From assembly GCA_027919835.1 (NCBI GenBank), contig JANVFP010000016.1, positions 992,001 through 1,056,000 of the forward strand: 64,000 nt of DNA, written 5' to 3'. Made by a program: the position numbers and the translations under genes. Of the stretch, positions 30,761-41,410 are shown in pieces (positions within the stretch are counted from its first letter, which is position 1; every line of letters starts with the position of its first letter). A model generated the notes under the pieces. It was not told the origin of the DNA and did not search any database. It saw only the letters and a list, made by a program, of their open reading frames with translations. The DNA comes from Lentinula raphanica (taxonomy: Eukaryota > Basidiomycota > Agaricomycetes > Agaricales > Omphalotaceae).

Positions 30761-33397
30761 CTACCGTCGAGACATCAGCCTGTATGTCGTATACCCTCCA
30801 ATGATCGCAAATGCGGCAAGACATGCTATGATAGACACAAACCACGCATACCCCGGAACGTCTTGCCCAGGTACGTGTACGTTCATACCCCATAAACCTA
30901 GGATTCGAATAACACGAAAGTCAGTTTTGACACCTCACATGTAGAGGGGGGCACGGAATCAGAATGGGATAGACGAGAAAGGATACGTCCTCACCAGTGA
31001 CTAAGTTCATGGGGATAAGAACCGTACCCAACGCGGTGAGCTTGCTCAGGACGTCGTTGATTTGATTGTTGGCATCAGTCATCTCAATGGAGATCTGAGC
31101 GAGGTAGTTCGAGTGGGACCTAGAGAGTATCTTTTCATAATGGTTCAATGACTGGGTCATGGTGATCAAATGGTCCTTTGGACGAACGACATTAGTTTTG
31201 TACACGGGTTATGTCAGGAGGTTTGATCTTACCTGGATATCGGAAAGATACAACCCCTGTGATATGCACTTTGATCAGACAAGCTCAAGATAGAAGTAAA
31301 GAAAACTCTCGCACAATATCACTAGTCGGCGCGACCTGCCAGTTTTCATTGCACCTCTTTGCTAAGCCTTTCACAACGTCCGCTTTATTACCCATCAAAC
31401 GCAACAGCCCCATAACTTTCTTCCTACATGTTCCAATTCGTCTTAACATATCAGTTTGCTCGGTACTATCCTTCAAGATAAGTACCAGCTCATCAATCGA
31501 GTCAACCTCGTATTCAATACTTTGAATGAGAGGTCCAAACGCGTCGGTAATGTCGTCAATGAGAGCATAAGAAATCCAATCGGACGTGACAGATATGTAG
31601 TCTTTGAGTTGTTTGATCCGCCTTCGAACGGAGGACGGGTGAGGTGTGGGGCGGAAGTGAAACTACGAAAGAGGTATCAAGGGAGTTCAACTAACAATTG
31701 GAAAATCGATAACGAGACTTACGGATAGAGTACCCTCTCTGAAGACAATGATGTACATGTTCAAAGGTTCCAAGTATGTGGGACTGTACGAATCCTGATC
31801 GAAACTTCGAAAACACACAAGGTAATAATTTCGGAAAAGTTCTATCTTCTCGCGCGTTTCCTCCATTAAAATGTCTTCAGTAGTCAACGGGTGAATCCCG
31901 AAGACCTAATTGAGGTATCCGCATGACATTAACGATGAAACCAAAACAACAGGTCAGCCTTACCTTACTCAGCATCTTCATCTCCTCATCGGTAGGGCTC
32001 AGAACGTCCAACCACCATGTGGAAGATTCTGGATCGTCCCCATCATAGCTCGTTAAGCCCATTCCTCCTCCAAAACCTGGTCTGCTTCTATACGAAGGCT
32101 TGACGTTTCCTGGAAAATACCCTTTCGGTCCTGCGCTGGTAGGTCGCTTGTCTTTGGTATGTTGGTCAGCCTTCTCTCGACTAAGACCTGAAAAGAGGTC
32201 TTCAAACGTCTGCCCTTCGGCAGGGATCTCGGAGAGGCTTCGGGCGTGTATAGTAGAGGGAAGAGCGTTAGAATAAAACGAGAACCGGTACGGTCGATCA
32301 TGACCTGTGTTAAGACCGGGGACTGAAGGATATTGCGTGGCAGGAGCGGTAGCGGGTCGAAATAAGGAAGGAGAGCCGTCGTCAAATGCAGGCAGATTGT
32401 TCATATTGGGGGCGCCAATAGCACTAGCATTGCCGCCTGGTCCAAGAGAAAACGGGATTCGGTTAGGTCCTGAAGAACCACCATGGGTGTTCTCGAATAA
32501 AGCAAGCTTCCCCCCGATTCCTTTGCGGTGAGAGCGCGGATGTGGATTACTTTGACTGAGTTTACGTTGTCGAGTCGAATTAGGAGAGGAGACGGCGGAG
32601 GGATCCGAAACGGCGGTTTCGCTGCTTGCGGCCGGAGGGTCGAGGGATGTGGGACTGATTGTATTATCCAACGAAGGTATAGGTCGTGTAGAAGGGGCCT
32701 GTGTAGATGAGAACATATCCTCTGTAAACATTCTATTTCTGGGAGGAGGAAGGCTAAATTTCGTGGTGTTGGTCGAAGAAGATGAAATTCCCAAAGCGAG
32801 CCTTTCGGAAGTAGCAAAAGCTTCCATTGGGGCAAAGTTGAAGGCAGACTGTGACATGTTTGCTTGGTAGGTTGGAAGTTGACCGTATGCAGAGGCAGAT
32901 GGATCATCTCGTTGAGCAGATGGATGCAGGCCACCGTTCAATGAAACAAGCAAGCTGGGATCGTGTGATTGAGGTAATAGGTCTCTGAGATCTACAGGCG
33001 AGGGTTGTCGTTTGGTTGTGATAGACTCTAGGTCGTCCAGCTCCTCAATTGAAGGCCCTTGGGCGAAATCTATATCCCGCTGTTCTCGAGGTGAAATCTC
33101 TGCTTGTGCAACACTGTCCGGGTTCTCTGCTGACATTTCCTGGTGCAAAGCTTGCGGAGAGGAAATGATAGTGTCCCTGCGTGCCTTGGAAAGCTGCATT
33201 GCCATGTCCATGTCCAGAGTTTGCTGGCGCTCTCTGACCTGGGGATCATTGGGATCAAAGGACCTTGCCAGCGTTGGAGAAAGTCGAGGACGGTTCTCGG
33301 GATCATCGATGCTGATGCTGGAGCTGCCTTTTCGACGGACTGGTGAGCCGCCTCTGGTGGAAACCGGTGAGCTGGAAAGTACTCCACTGCTCGACAT
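30761..33397 (-). CDS. CorA/ALR-type Mg2+ transporter
   Basis: Magnesium channel of the CorA-Alr1-Mnr2 family. Exons (minus): 33397-31964, 31905-31723, 31662-31315, a 24-nt exon encoding GLYLSDIQ, 31175-30995, 30897-30761; about 768 aa. The long N-terminal region (about 430 residues) is Ser/Pro-rich and polar. The CorA domain starts near STWWLDVLSPTDEEMKMLSKVFGIHPLTTEDI, followed by long helices (ITDAFGPLIQSIEYEVDSIDEL). The pore signature GMN lies in LVTGLWGMNVHVPGQD, followed by a second TM helix WFVSIIACLAAFAIIGGY and a short basic end. The GMN codons lie just after the last intron. Plasma-membrane (Alr1-like) and vacuolar (Mnr2-like) placement cannot be separated from the sequence alone. 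Confidence 0.92.
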
Positions 33398-33955
33398 ATT
33401 GGTTTCGGACAGAGAATGAAAAAAGATAGATTAGATAAGATAAAACTGGCGGTGGGCGCTAAATTTCACTTTTTCGCACTCACTTCAACTTGGTTACCAC
33501 CAGACTCGTCAGGCACAAACACAAATCTCCCAATTCTTTCTTCTATGAGAGAACTATATTGACTCGAGCGCAAACCAAAATCTGCGCAGCTTGTCCTTCT
33601 CAGCAAGACTTGTTCCAAGATCAACAATACGTGGAATGGTTTACTCCGAAACAAAATATCTCAACTCTCAAGCTGGCAAGTTGGAACCTCGAGTGTGATG
33701 AAAACCCTCGGAATAGCGACTTGGCGACAATAATAGTCTCTTGATCATCACAATGAGGCATCGTGATTACACAAATATGTACCTCAGTTCAAAGTTCTAT
33801 TCCCCAACTCTTCTCATCTCTTCTACCACATTCGTTTCGTTTTCGCACTCCTTGCCCTTCCTGCTGTTCTGTGCTCCATTGCTTGCTTTAAGCAAAGCCC
33901 AGCTCGAATACTATCCTCTTCACTCCTTCACACGTATATATACGCCTCCACGACC
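33398..33955. other. divergent promoter region
   Basis: About 560 bases between the minus-strand CorA ATG and the plus-strand CAP gene ATG. Contains gtatatatac at about 33934-33943, close to the CAP start. Nothing else recognised. Confidence 0.45.
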
Positions 33956-34651
33956 ATGTTTTTCATCTCCTTCTTGACTACCACCGTGGGCATTCTCAGC
34001 ACCTTTGTCGCGTTTGCACCGTTCTTCCAAGCTCAAGCTGTTCCGGTGACGAGCTCTTCCACCCATGTCTCTAGGGACGCCTCGGATCTGGATATCACGC
34101 AGTATCTCATCGCGCACAACACCATTCGCGCTGTACATGGCGCCTCTCCGCTGACGTGGTCAGAAGATCTCGCTGCAGGTGCCCAAACGTGGGCCAATGC
34201 ATGCAACTTCCAACACTCGGATGGTTTACTCAGTCAGATGCCTTACGGAGAAAATCTTGCGGCTGCTACCGGAGGGAACTTTGGCATCGATGAGGCGGTG
34301 GAGTCGTTCATGGGAGACGAAGGTATATTTTTGAATTCAATATTAATACGATCACCTGTGATTAATCGTGAAATTCCTATAGATTCCTACGATCCCTCTT
34401 CACCGACCTTTAGTGACTTCACGCAGATCGTTTGGACAAATACGACCATCGTAGGATGCGCGTACAATACCCAGTGCGGGAATATATTCCCTACTTCCTC
34501 AGGAATGGCTACACTGCATGTGTGCTTGTACAATCCTCCTGGAAATGTTGTAGGTCAAGCCAGGTACGTGCCCGTTTTCCACATCTTTGCTCCTTTACGA
34601 ACATAACATGAACAATCTGACTGTCCTCTCAGTGAAAACGTGCAAGTCTAA
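33956..34651 (+). CDS. secreted CAP/PR-1-like protein
   Basis: Small secreted CAP-superfamily (SCP/TAPS, PR-1) protein; fungal members bind sterols or lipids extracellularly. Exons 33956-34322, 34383-34563, 34633-34651; 567 nt, 188 aa. The signal peptide covers about residues 1-28 (ending AQA). CAP motifs in order: YLIAHNTIRAVHGASPLTWSEDLAAGAQTWAN, GENLAA, DFTQIVWTNTTIVGCAY and HVCLYNPPGN. The usual HFTQ histidine of the CAP cavity is Asp here (SDFTQ), so metal coordination seen in many members is probably lost or altered. The protein is shorter than typical fungal PRY proteins because it lacks a long Ser/Thr-rich linker before the domain. Confidence 0.9.
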
Positions 34652-35199
34652 ACTCACAATACACTTGCTGATGAATGTCCTCATTGTGCATCGGGGGCTA
34701 TCACCCAATTTTCCCGACTTTTCCTCGCAACTCTAACTTTTCAATCCATCCCTCTCCGCTCTGATCGACGTCCATTCTCTTAGTCCATACCGTTCTTTGG
34801 ATTCCATTCATTCCTTCAGCTAAAAACAATACGGGTTACTTCTTCTTTCCTGTATACCTTTTTAAAGCCTGCGATGTTGGCGCCCAGCATCATCGGAAAC
34901 CTTATCATTCCTAGGACCAAGGGTCCAACTCCGAGTCTCTTTCTCTTCAATGTCAGTTTCCTATTTTTCACCCACCCCCCTGCGCTTCCTCGAGTCCGAA
35001 GATGCACTGTGTGTATTCAGACTCTTCTTCGGCTTTGTTCGATATGTGTTGTTCTTCCTTGTACATTCCGAGTTGACTGTTGACAGGTACTTACCTTTTT
35101 CCCTACGTTGTTGGCTCATGTTGCTGGATAGATTCATCATTCATGATGTCTGTTTTGGCTTTTACCAATGTACTGCTCACTGCTATCTCAATCTTTTGT
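34652..35199. other. intergenic, no gene recognised
   Basis: Several overlapping open frames (34874-35285) but no motif and no preferred frame. It immediately precedes the first copy of the duplicated block at about 35200. Confidence 0.4.
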
Positions 35200-35345
35200 T
35201 GCAGCAAGTTATCGTTGGCCAAACTGACGCTACTCAAGACAGCTCAAGACCAAGATCCAACGGGATCGTTATTGTCGTTCAATAGCGTGGTTTCTTGCAA
35301 CATGAATATCCGATTACCCAGGCGATTCCGGACGTTTTCTCCATG
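35200..35345 (+). repeat. duplicated upstream block, copy A
   Basis: Shares an ordered series of words with 41605-41730: gttggccaaactgacgctact / cattggccaatctcacgctact, aagatccaacgg, ttcaat, and catgaatatcc. In one frame both read like LAxLTLLxxAQxQDPTxxLLS, so it may derive from an old exon, but no complete gene is visible around either copy. Confidence 0.6.
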
Positions 35346-35748
35346 GGAATATTTATCTCAGAGTAAGTAAAGTACCAACAAGTTCAACGAGGTTCAACAG
35401 GGTTCAACGTGTTTCCACGTCGGAGGCCATTTCTTCGTCTTCTTACTTCGTTTCTCTGCCAAGCGGGCCTTCAAAAGGAATTCTCGAGTGATCTGACATG
35501 TTCCGTCGGCGGTTCATCACTGCGAGTCACTATCGGCATCAGGATCATTAGTAAGTATCATGGGTATGCAATCTGAGGGAAACATTGTTCGCGCACAAAA
35601 GATGGACGAGAGGATTTTTGAAGCTCAGAGCTGGTCTCCGAATACCACTTACTACCTTCCCCCGACCTTGCCACTGGCAGAAAAACGACCCAAAACAAAA
35701 ACGTCGCCACTCGAACTTTTCTCTAGCATTCTCCAGCAATTGTTCATG

Positions 35749-36692
35749 ATGATCCTTCTACGTCCAAAAACCACAATGATATTGTTCGCCGCTCTTGGGA
35801 TGCTCCCAGTTTTCGCTCTCCCTGTGCCAGACGACATCGATCAAAGTGGTCAAGCTCGAGGTATCTCGTTTCTTTCACGGCTCTTCTATCTTTCAATCTC
35901 ATCTTTTGCGATGAAGAAGATCAAGGAGAGACTTCGAATAGCAAACCCGTGGACCAGACATCACCAATGGAGAGAGGGTCTCCCGTACAGATTTCAGCAG
36001 ATCTACAACTAGGGCCTGGAGCGCCAAACCTAAGGCCTCCAGGGGGACCAGTTCTTCTGCCACATGCAGCCTGCCCGCCAGACTTCCCGTCAAGTATGTA
36101 CTGCCTAGGGCTTCAGTCGTACATCTTTTCCGCTATGTTATTGACAAGCTACTATCACTATCAAGGTTACAAACAAGTCGAATATGAGCGCAATACAAAT
36201 ATACCAGGTAAGGACATTTTCGTGCCGAAGTTACACATGATTCAATAGTCAATCCCAATGCAGAGCCCACGATAAGCGAAAAGATTGACAGACTCATGAA
36301 CTCCAAACTCTGGAATCACATCGATTCGGAGATACGTCAGCAGCTGGATAAGCCTGGAAGAGTGCGGCGACATGTTCACAGAACAAAATTGCTCAATGGC
36401 TATCTCATTTTGGCTTACCGTATGTGATATTTAGCTCTTCTAAATCCAAGCTCATGTTCTACTAGATAAAAATGACGTGGATGCGCAAATCAGATGGATC
36501 CAGCAAACCAACTTCTACCGCTTCAATGACTCAGCCGCATCCTACTACGCAAAACTGATCAATCGAGTCTGGTTTGCAAGGTCGCGCCTGGAACCGAACG
36601 ACATGATCGCGCTCGGTTTAGCTGATCCCTCCCAGGCTTTCTCAATTGGGTACGAGAAACCAAAGTACTCAATCGAAATCCTCACATTTTAA
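35749..36692 (+). CDS. small secreted protein of unknown family, copy A
   Basis: Not recognised. The N-terminus MILLRPKTTMILFAALGM continues into a hydrophobic signal peptide ending near FALPVPD. Then comes a Pro-rich segment (LGPGAPNLRPPGGP), a short exon (YKQVEYERN), a charged exon (EKIDRLMNSKLWNHIDSEIRQQ) and a C-terminal exon with IRWIQQTNFYRF and LEPNDMIALGLADPSQ. Five exons joined by GT-AG introns at about 35861-35934, 36095-36164, 36209-36262 and 36420-36465 read through to the TAA at 36690-36692. ATG codons at 35746 and 35749 are adjacent; 35749 matches copy C. It is one of three tandem relatives (copies B and C). Conservation of the coding frame between A and C, with introns in the same places, supports a real gene. 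Confidence 0.7.
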
Positions 36693-37072
36693 CCAGCTAC
36701 CTAGTACTTTCTATCTATCTGGAGCATATGATCGAGTAGTGCATGATACGAGGTTGTTGCCAGGAAGTACACCGTTGCTGCCACTCGAACAACCTTGATG
36801 GATCGCGCAATTTTGGTTACCGCTTGCACTGTTAGACCGTCCGAAGTGTTCTTTGAATATGCATCCACGATCTTGAATTAGATTATCTTCCCTTCTCACT
36901 ACCCTTGGCCCCTCATTGACGTCCGTGAAATTCTGGGTTGAAGTAGGCCCAAGGAAGTAGTCGGAGCTGCCGGGCATACCTCCCCGCCCCAACTTTGCCA
37001 CTGGCAAAAAACGGCCCAAAATATGAACGTCGCCACTCGGCCTTGGTTCTCATTCTTCAGTCATTGTTCACG
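36693..37072. other. spacer between copies A and B
   Basis: Contains the duplicated downstream words gtagtcggagctgccggg (about 36956) and then the promoter-proximal block ccactggcaaaaaacggccc that also precedes copies A and C. No separate gene. Confidence 0.5.
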
Positions 37073-38170
37073 ATGGTCCTTCTACACGGTCCAAACATCA
37101 CTGTGATGTTTTTTGCCGCTCTTGGGATGATTTCAGTTCTCGCTCTCCCCGTGCTGGATGAAACTGATCCTAGTGTTTAAACTCAAGGTATTTTGTACAA
37201 GTTCTGTTGTTCTTCTACATTCTAATCCCATTGTTTGCATTACCAAGGAATTACTTCGAATAGCAAATCTGTGGACCAGAGATCATCAATGGATGTCAGG
37301 CCGCGACCACCTTCACAGCCTTCAGCGAGACACTTACAACTAGGGCCTGGAGAGTCAAATATATGGCCTCCAACGGGTCCACAGAAGCCTATGCGTTTAC
37401 CACCTGTGGCCATCCCACCAGGCTTCCCTCAGAGTAAGTCCTGCCCAAGGGTTCAGTTGTAACATTTTCCTGCTATGATATTGACTTGAAGCGCCATAGA
37501 GGTACAAGTTCAACTTTACGAGCGCAATCCACAACTTCCAGGTAAGCTCAATCTCATCACTGTCGTCTGCAATGATGAATCCGATCACAATGCAGAGTAC
37601 CTAACTCTGGAGCAAAAGGTTCATCGTCTCACAGAAATCAATGGTTTTGGTTGAGCATATCTCCTGATACGCGTGACAAGCTGCGTAGTCCTGCAGAGGT
37701 GCGGCGGGAACCTGACAGAGAGAAGTTGCTCATTGCCCATCTCATTTCACTTTACAGTAGGTGATATTCAGAAGTCCAAGTCTGCTTGAGGATATGTTTC
37801 TGACCGCTCATATTTCACTAGACAAGCCACAAGTGCTTGCGCAAATAGAATGGATCAAGCAAGGTGACTTCTATCGCTCTAACACGATAGTGCGATCTTT
37901 TTACAACAAATTCATTGAGCGAGTCTCGGTACCGTTATGAGAATTGAACAAAGGAGGCAAATGGCAGTGGTTGCACCTGGAACCAGACGATATGATTGTG
38001 CTTGGTTTAGCTGATCATCGTGAGGGTTTTTCTGGGTACGAAAAATGGAGCTAGTCATTTGAAAACCTTAGATATTAACCAGTTCTATAGTGCCTCTTAT
38101 CTGGTTAGACCATATCAGAGACAGCAAGTTCACCATCCAAGGTGGTTGGAAGAAAAACTGGATGAACCTT
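37073..38170 (+). pseudogene. small secreted protein, copy B (degenerate)
   Basis: Colinear with copies A and C from the signal peptide (MVLLHGPNITVMFFAALGM) to the LEPDDMIVLGLAD end, with introns in the same places. Lesions: exon 1 ends in TAA where copy C has CAA (about 37176, a single C to T change); a one-base frame change in the charged exon (about 37635-37645) leads to TGA; a further stop TGA in the last exon (about 37937) precedes the conserved LEPDDMIVLGL block. At least three independent inactivating changes make this a pseudogene. The 3' flank continues to about 38445 and is then interrupted by the foldback element. Confidence 0.85.
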
Positions 38171-38424
38171 GATCTCAAAGCTAGCGGCTGGGGCATGAGG
38201 ATTCACCGTTCCGTCCATGGCACATGCAGTAGTATTTGGCATTCATGATATCCTGTGCTCAGGCAACTTTGATAGATACTTCCATAGTCATTTAAACAGA
38301 GTATTTCGTATGTTTATTTGTTATCTCGAACTAGAGATTTATCCCCTCTCAGTACCCCTAGTAGTGAGTACGAACTGCTCGCCTTGTGTAAGAGGTAGTC
38401 ATCGGAGCTGCCGGATTGTTTCGT

Positions 38425-38512
38425 CTAGAAATTCATCAAAGCAACTAGAAATTTTGTTTCGTCTAGAAAACAATACATCTAGAATTTTTGTTTCATCTAG
38501 AAAACGATACAA
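38425..38512. repeat. short degenerate tandem repeat (tttcgtctagaaa)
   Basis: Three copies of tttcgtctagaaa or tttcatctagaaa at about 33-base spacing, at the left edge of the inserted DNA. The first copy lies in sequence shared with the copy C flank (ggcctggaaattcgcc), so the repeat may have grown at the insertion site. Confidence 0.6.
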
Positions 38513-38567
38513 GTCAGCACAAAGTCGCATAGTACTGTAAGCTCCGAGCGGTGGAACAGGGTGGAAC

Positions 38568-38977
38568 CACGAGACTGGATCAGAAATCCCATGCATGAAA
38601 GGTGTGCCGAAAAATGTGGCACAAATCAGATCAATTTTTGGCCAATATTTCCTAATAAAAATAAAATAAATTTCATATGTAATCCTAATTGAAAAATCAA
38701 TCTCAATTTTTGTCTGATTTAACAAGAAAAAGGCAAAGAAAAATATGTATCATTTTGTAAATGATTTTCTGACCATTTCACATATGATTTTATCCTGATT
38801 TCATTTTAAAAACAAAGAGATTTTTAGCCAAGATCCTGATCTTGATTTTGAAAGAAAAAATCTTTCCCTTTCACAAGATAAACACATTGCAAGCTTTGAC
38901 CATTTTCATTTGCAAAACATTTCGGATTTCGAGGGTCTCCAGGATACTGGGCAGCATCATGGGCAGTATCCTGGGTG
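38568..38977 (+). repeat. left long inverted arm of the foldback element
   Basis: About 410 bp, AT-rich. Nearly identical in inverse orientation to 41002-41410, with scattered substitutions and very small indels, for example aaaaatgtggcac versus aaaaacgcggcac near the outer end. Confidence 0.9.
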
Positions 38978-39356
38978 GCATGCGAAGCCTGCACCAAAAT
39001 TAGTAAGCAATCGTAATGTGAATGACAAGATGTACTGTCATCAAAGCTACATGAAATTGGTTAGCGCCTGAGCACTTAGGTTTAGTTAACACCACTCCCG
39101 CCCCACAGCGCCCTCCATCGTGCCCCCACTGCCAGATCACAAGGGTTTTGAGTGTCACACATTGAGCAAATATGATGTAGAGCAAGCAGGAAGCCGGAAA
39201 TCAAAGTAAGGGACTCTCCAACATGCAACAAATGCAAAGGAAGTACCTGCGATAATGCTCCCTGACACCATCAATGTGTTTCTGTTTCGTCCTTGTTTCC
39301 CAGACCTTTTTGTCTCAATTTGTTGACCTTTTTGTCCACGTTTCATTGACCTTCAT

Positions 39357-39600
39357 TTGTCCTGCTTGTTGTTCCGTCCTGCTCGTCGTTTCATCCTGCT
39401 CGTCATTTCGTCCTGCTCGTCATTTCATCCTGCTCGTCGTTGTCCTGCTTGTCATTTCGTCTTGCTCGTTGTTTCGTCCTGCTCATTGTTTAGTCTTGCT
39501 CATTGTTTTGTCTTGCTCGTCGTTTTGTCTTGCTCGTCGTTTTGTCTTGCTCGTCGTTTTGTCTTGCTTGTCATTTCGTTCTTCTTGTTGTTTCATTCCT
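39357..39600 (+). repeat. 17-bp minisatellite, about 14 copies
   Basis: Degenerate head-to-tail units of the form cctgctcgtcgtttcat, for example cttgctcgtcgttttgt repeated three times without change around 39510-39560. The period of 17 is not a multiple of three, so open frames across it are not protein-coding evidence. Confidence 0.9.
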
Positions 39601-39692
39601 CGTTGTGCTCATCTCTCCTCGCATTTTTGCCTGTGTTTGTCTCTTGTTTGGGAGAGGAACATCAGGAAAAGTACCCTTGGCCTAGGTAACCC

Positions 39693-39840
39693 AGAGATAC
39701 CCCCCAAAACCTAGGCTCTCCCAAAGCACCCAAAGAAATCTGAGGCAAACTCAGGCTTGCCCAGGCTTTTCCAGGCAAATTCAGGCTTGCTCAGGCAAAT
39801 TCAAAGTTTTTGTGCTGCTGAGGTTTTGGGGGGTATCTCT
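39693..39840. repeat. 20-bp perfect inverted repeat
   Basis: agagataccccccaaaacct at 39693-39712 is inverted perfectly at 39821-39840, enclosing short direct repeats of the type caggcttgcccagg / caggcaaattc. Confidence 0.85.
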
Positions 39841-39876
39841 AGGCAGCCTAGGCACCAGGTCAGTTTTGCTGATGGA

Positions 39877-39938
39877 GTGGGAGAGGGAGAGGGAGAGGGG
39901 AGAGGGAGAGAGAGAGAGGAGAGGGAGAGGGAGGGGAA
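39877..39938 (+). repeat. GA-rich simple repeat
   Basis: About 60 bases of gggaga/gagaga units, nearly pure purine on the plus strand. Confidence 0.9.
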
Positions 39939-40699
39939 CAAATCAGTTTCTCGCCTTGTCTTCGTTGTCCTAGTTTTGTCCTCGTTATCCAGAAGAACAG
40001 TAGTTGTATAATAAGTACATAGCACACACACCTCTATTGTTATTGCGTCTTCCTTGCGGTCCCTGGTTTTGTTGTCCTTTTCTCAATTCTGTTTTCTTTG
40101 TCCTTGTCTTATCTACGGTGTCCTTGTCTTGTCTTTGCTGTACTCGTCTCAGCAACAACATGTCCAGAGCTGTCAATAATGAGTGCAGGGATTCTACGGA
40201 GACTACAAAGATTGCACCGCGGACCTGGGACTGCAAATTGCCAGTGCACCCCTGTTTTCCTCTCTCTCTCTCAGCCTACCCTGCATCCCTAGAGCACGCA
40301 ATCAATAAGTCGGGCGTTCTAGGGCATGGAAATGGCTGCAATTCCTCCAGCAGTGCAGTTAGATCCTTCTGGGCAGAATCATTAATCCTGCACCTGCTAG
40401 GTTCATGCACACTCTTTCATGCCCATAGCTATGTCCAATATCTAAATCGTGGAGACTTGCCTGGATGATTGGCGCGATTTTGATGCGTTAACGATGCTCA
40501 TTGTGGTTTGAAAAGAGTGGCAAAACAATTCAAAACACGAGCGCGGAAGCACGTGAAGGGCGGCGCCGGCGTGCGCAGAGGGGAAATGACATAAGAGGTA
40601 TTACAAAAGGATGAGTAAAAAGAGATTACAAAGGATGAGTAAAAAGAGATTACAGAGATGACCTAATGATTACAAATTTTGGTGCGGGCAAGGGTTTCT

Positions 40700-41009
40700 C
40701 CTGGGTGACCTGTGACATCAAGAAAATTTGGGAAAATCTATGATGACTAAGCCACTTTTGCAAGTGTATGACTAAGCTATTTGCAGTTGATTAGATTATC
40801 TGACTGGCATCTTTTCTTTTACAGGTGTTAAAATATATCTCATGAAGATTGCACACTTACAAGTTGAGAGCAAAGTGACAACACCGGTAAAAGCAAAGGT
40901 GCCAGTCAGATAATCTAATCAACTGCAAACAGCTTAGTCATACACTTGCAAAAGTGGCTTAGTCATCATAGATTTTCCCAAATTTTCTTGATGTCACAGG
41001 TCACCCAGG
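40700..41009. repeat. nested 110-bp inverted repeat
   Basis: Arms 40700-40809 and 40900-41009 are inverse copies with only one difference noticed (ctatttgcag versus the complement of ctgcaaacag), around a 90-nt loop. The outer end overlaps the inner end of the right 410-bp arm at the sequence cctgggtga. Confidence 0.9.
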
Positions 41010-41410
41010 ATACTGCCCATAATGCTGCCCAGTATCCTGGAGACCCTCGAAATCCGAAATGTTTTGCAAATGAAAATGGTCAAAGCTTGCAATGTGTTTT
41101 TCTTGTGAAAGGGAAAGATTTTTTCTTTCAAAATCAAGATCAGGATCTTGGCTAAAATCTCTTTGTTTTTAAAATGAAATCAGGATAAAATCATATGTGA
41201 AATGGTCAGAAAATTATTTACAAAATGATTCATATTTCTCTTTGCCTTTTTCTTGTTAAATCAGACAAAAATTGAAATTGATTTTTCAACTAGGATTACA
41301 TATGAAATTTATTTTATTTCAATTAGGAAATATTGGCTGAAAATTAATCTGATTTGTGCCGCGTTTTTCGGCACACCTTTCATGCATTGGATTTCTGATC
41401 CAGTCTCGTG
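41002..41410 (-). repeat. right long inverted arm of the foldback element
   Basis: Inverse copy of 38568-38977. Its outer end ctcgtg overlaps host sequence tctcgtaac of the paralogous site, so the exact boundary is uncertain by a few bases. Confidence 0.9.

Larger units (their letters stand above)
38568..41410. mobile_element. 2.84 kb non-coding foldback element
   Basis: Ends CACGAG...CTCGTG and is bounded by two nearly identical inverted arms of about 410 bp (38568-38977 and 41002-41410). The interior (38978-40699) has no credible coding frame but carries a 17-bp minisatellite, a short inverted repeat and a GA tract. A second, nested hairpin lies just inside the right arm. The unoccupied paralogous site near 47108 (ccaaagtctcgtaac) shows that this DNA is inserted relative to copy C. 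Both flanks show aac next to the terminus; a longer target duplication is not clear. It would be a non-autonomous element mobilised in trans; the transposase superfamily cannot be assigned. Confidence 0.8.

Noticed and set aside
34874..35370. Hydrophobic open frames suggesting a membrane protein
   Set aside because: T-rich promoter-like DNA gives hydrophobic residues in several frames at once; no consistent splice model and no preferred frame.
39274..39714. Cys/Leu-rich open frames of up to 146 codons
   Set aside because: They are translations of the 17-bp minisatellite in three frames; period is not a multiple of three, so no protein selection is implied.
39801..40468. Possible gene in the middle of the foldback element
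   Set aside because: Frames cross a GA simple repeat and low-complexity DNA, lack motifs and have no coherent splice structure.
39357..41009. CRISPR-like repeat array
   Set aside because: Repeats are contiguous without unique spacers and the organism is a eukaryote; this is a minisatellite within a transposon-like element.
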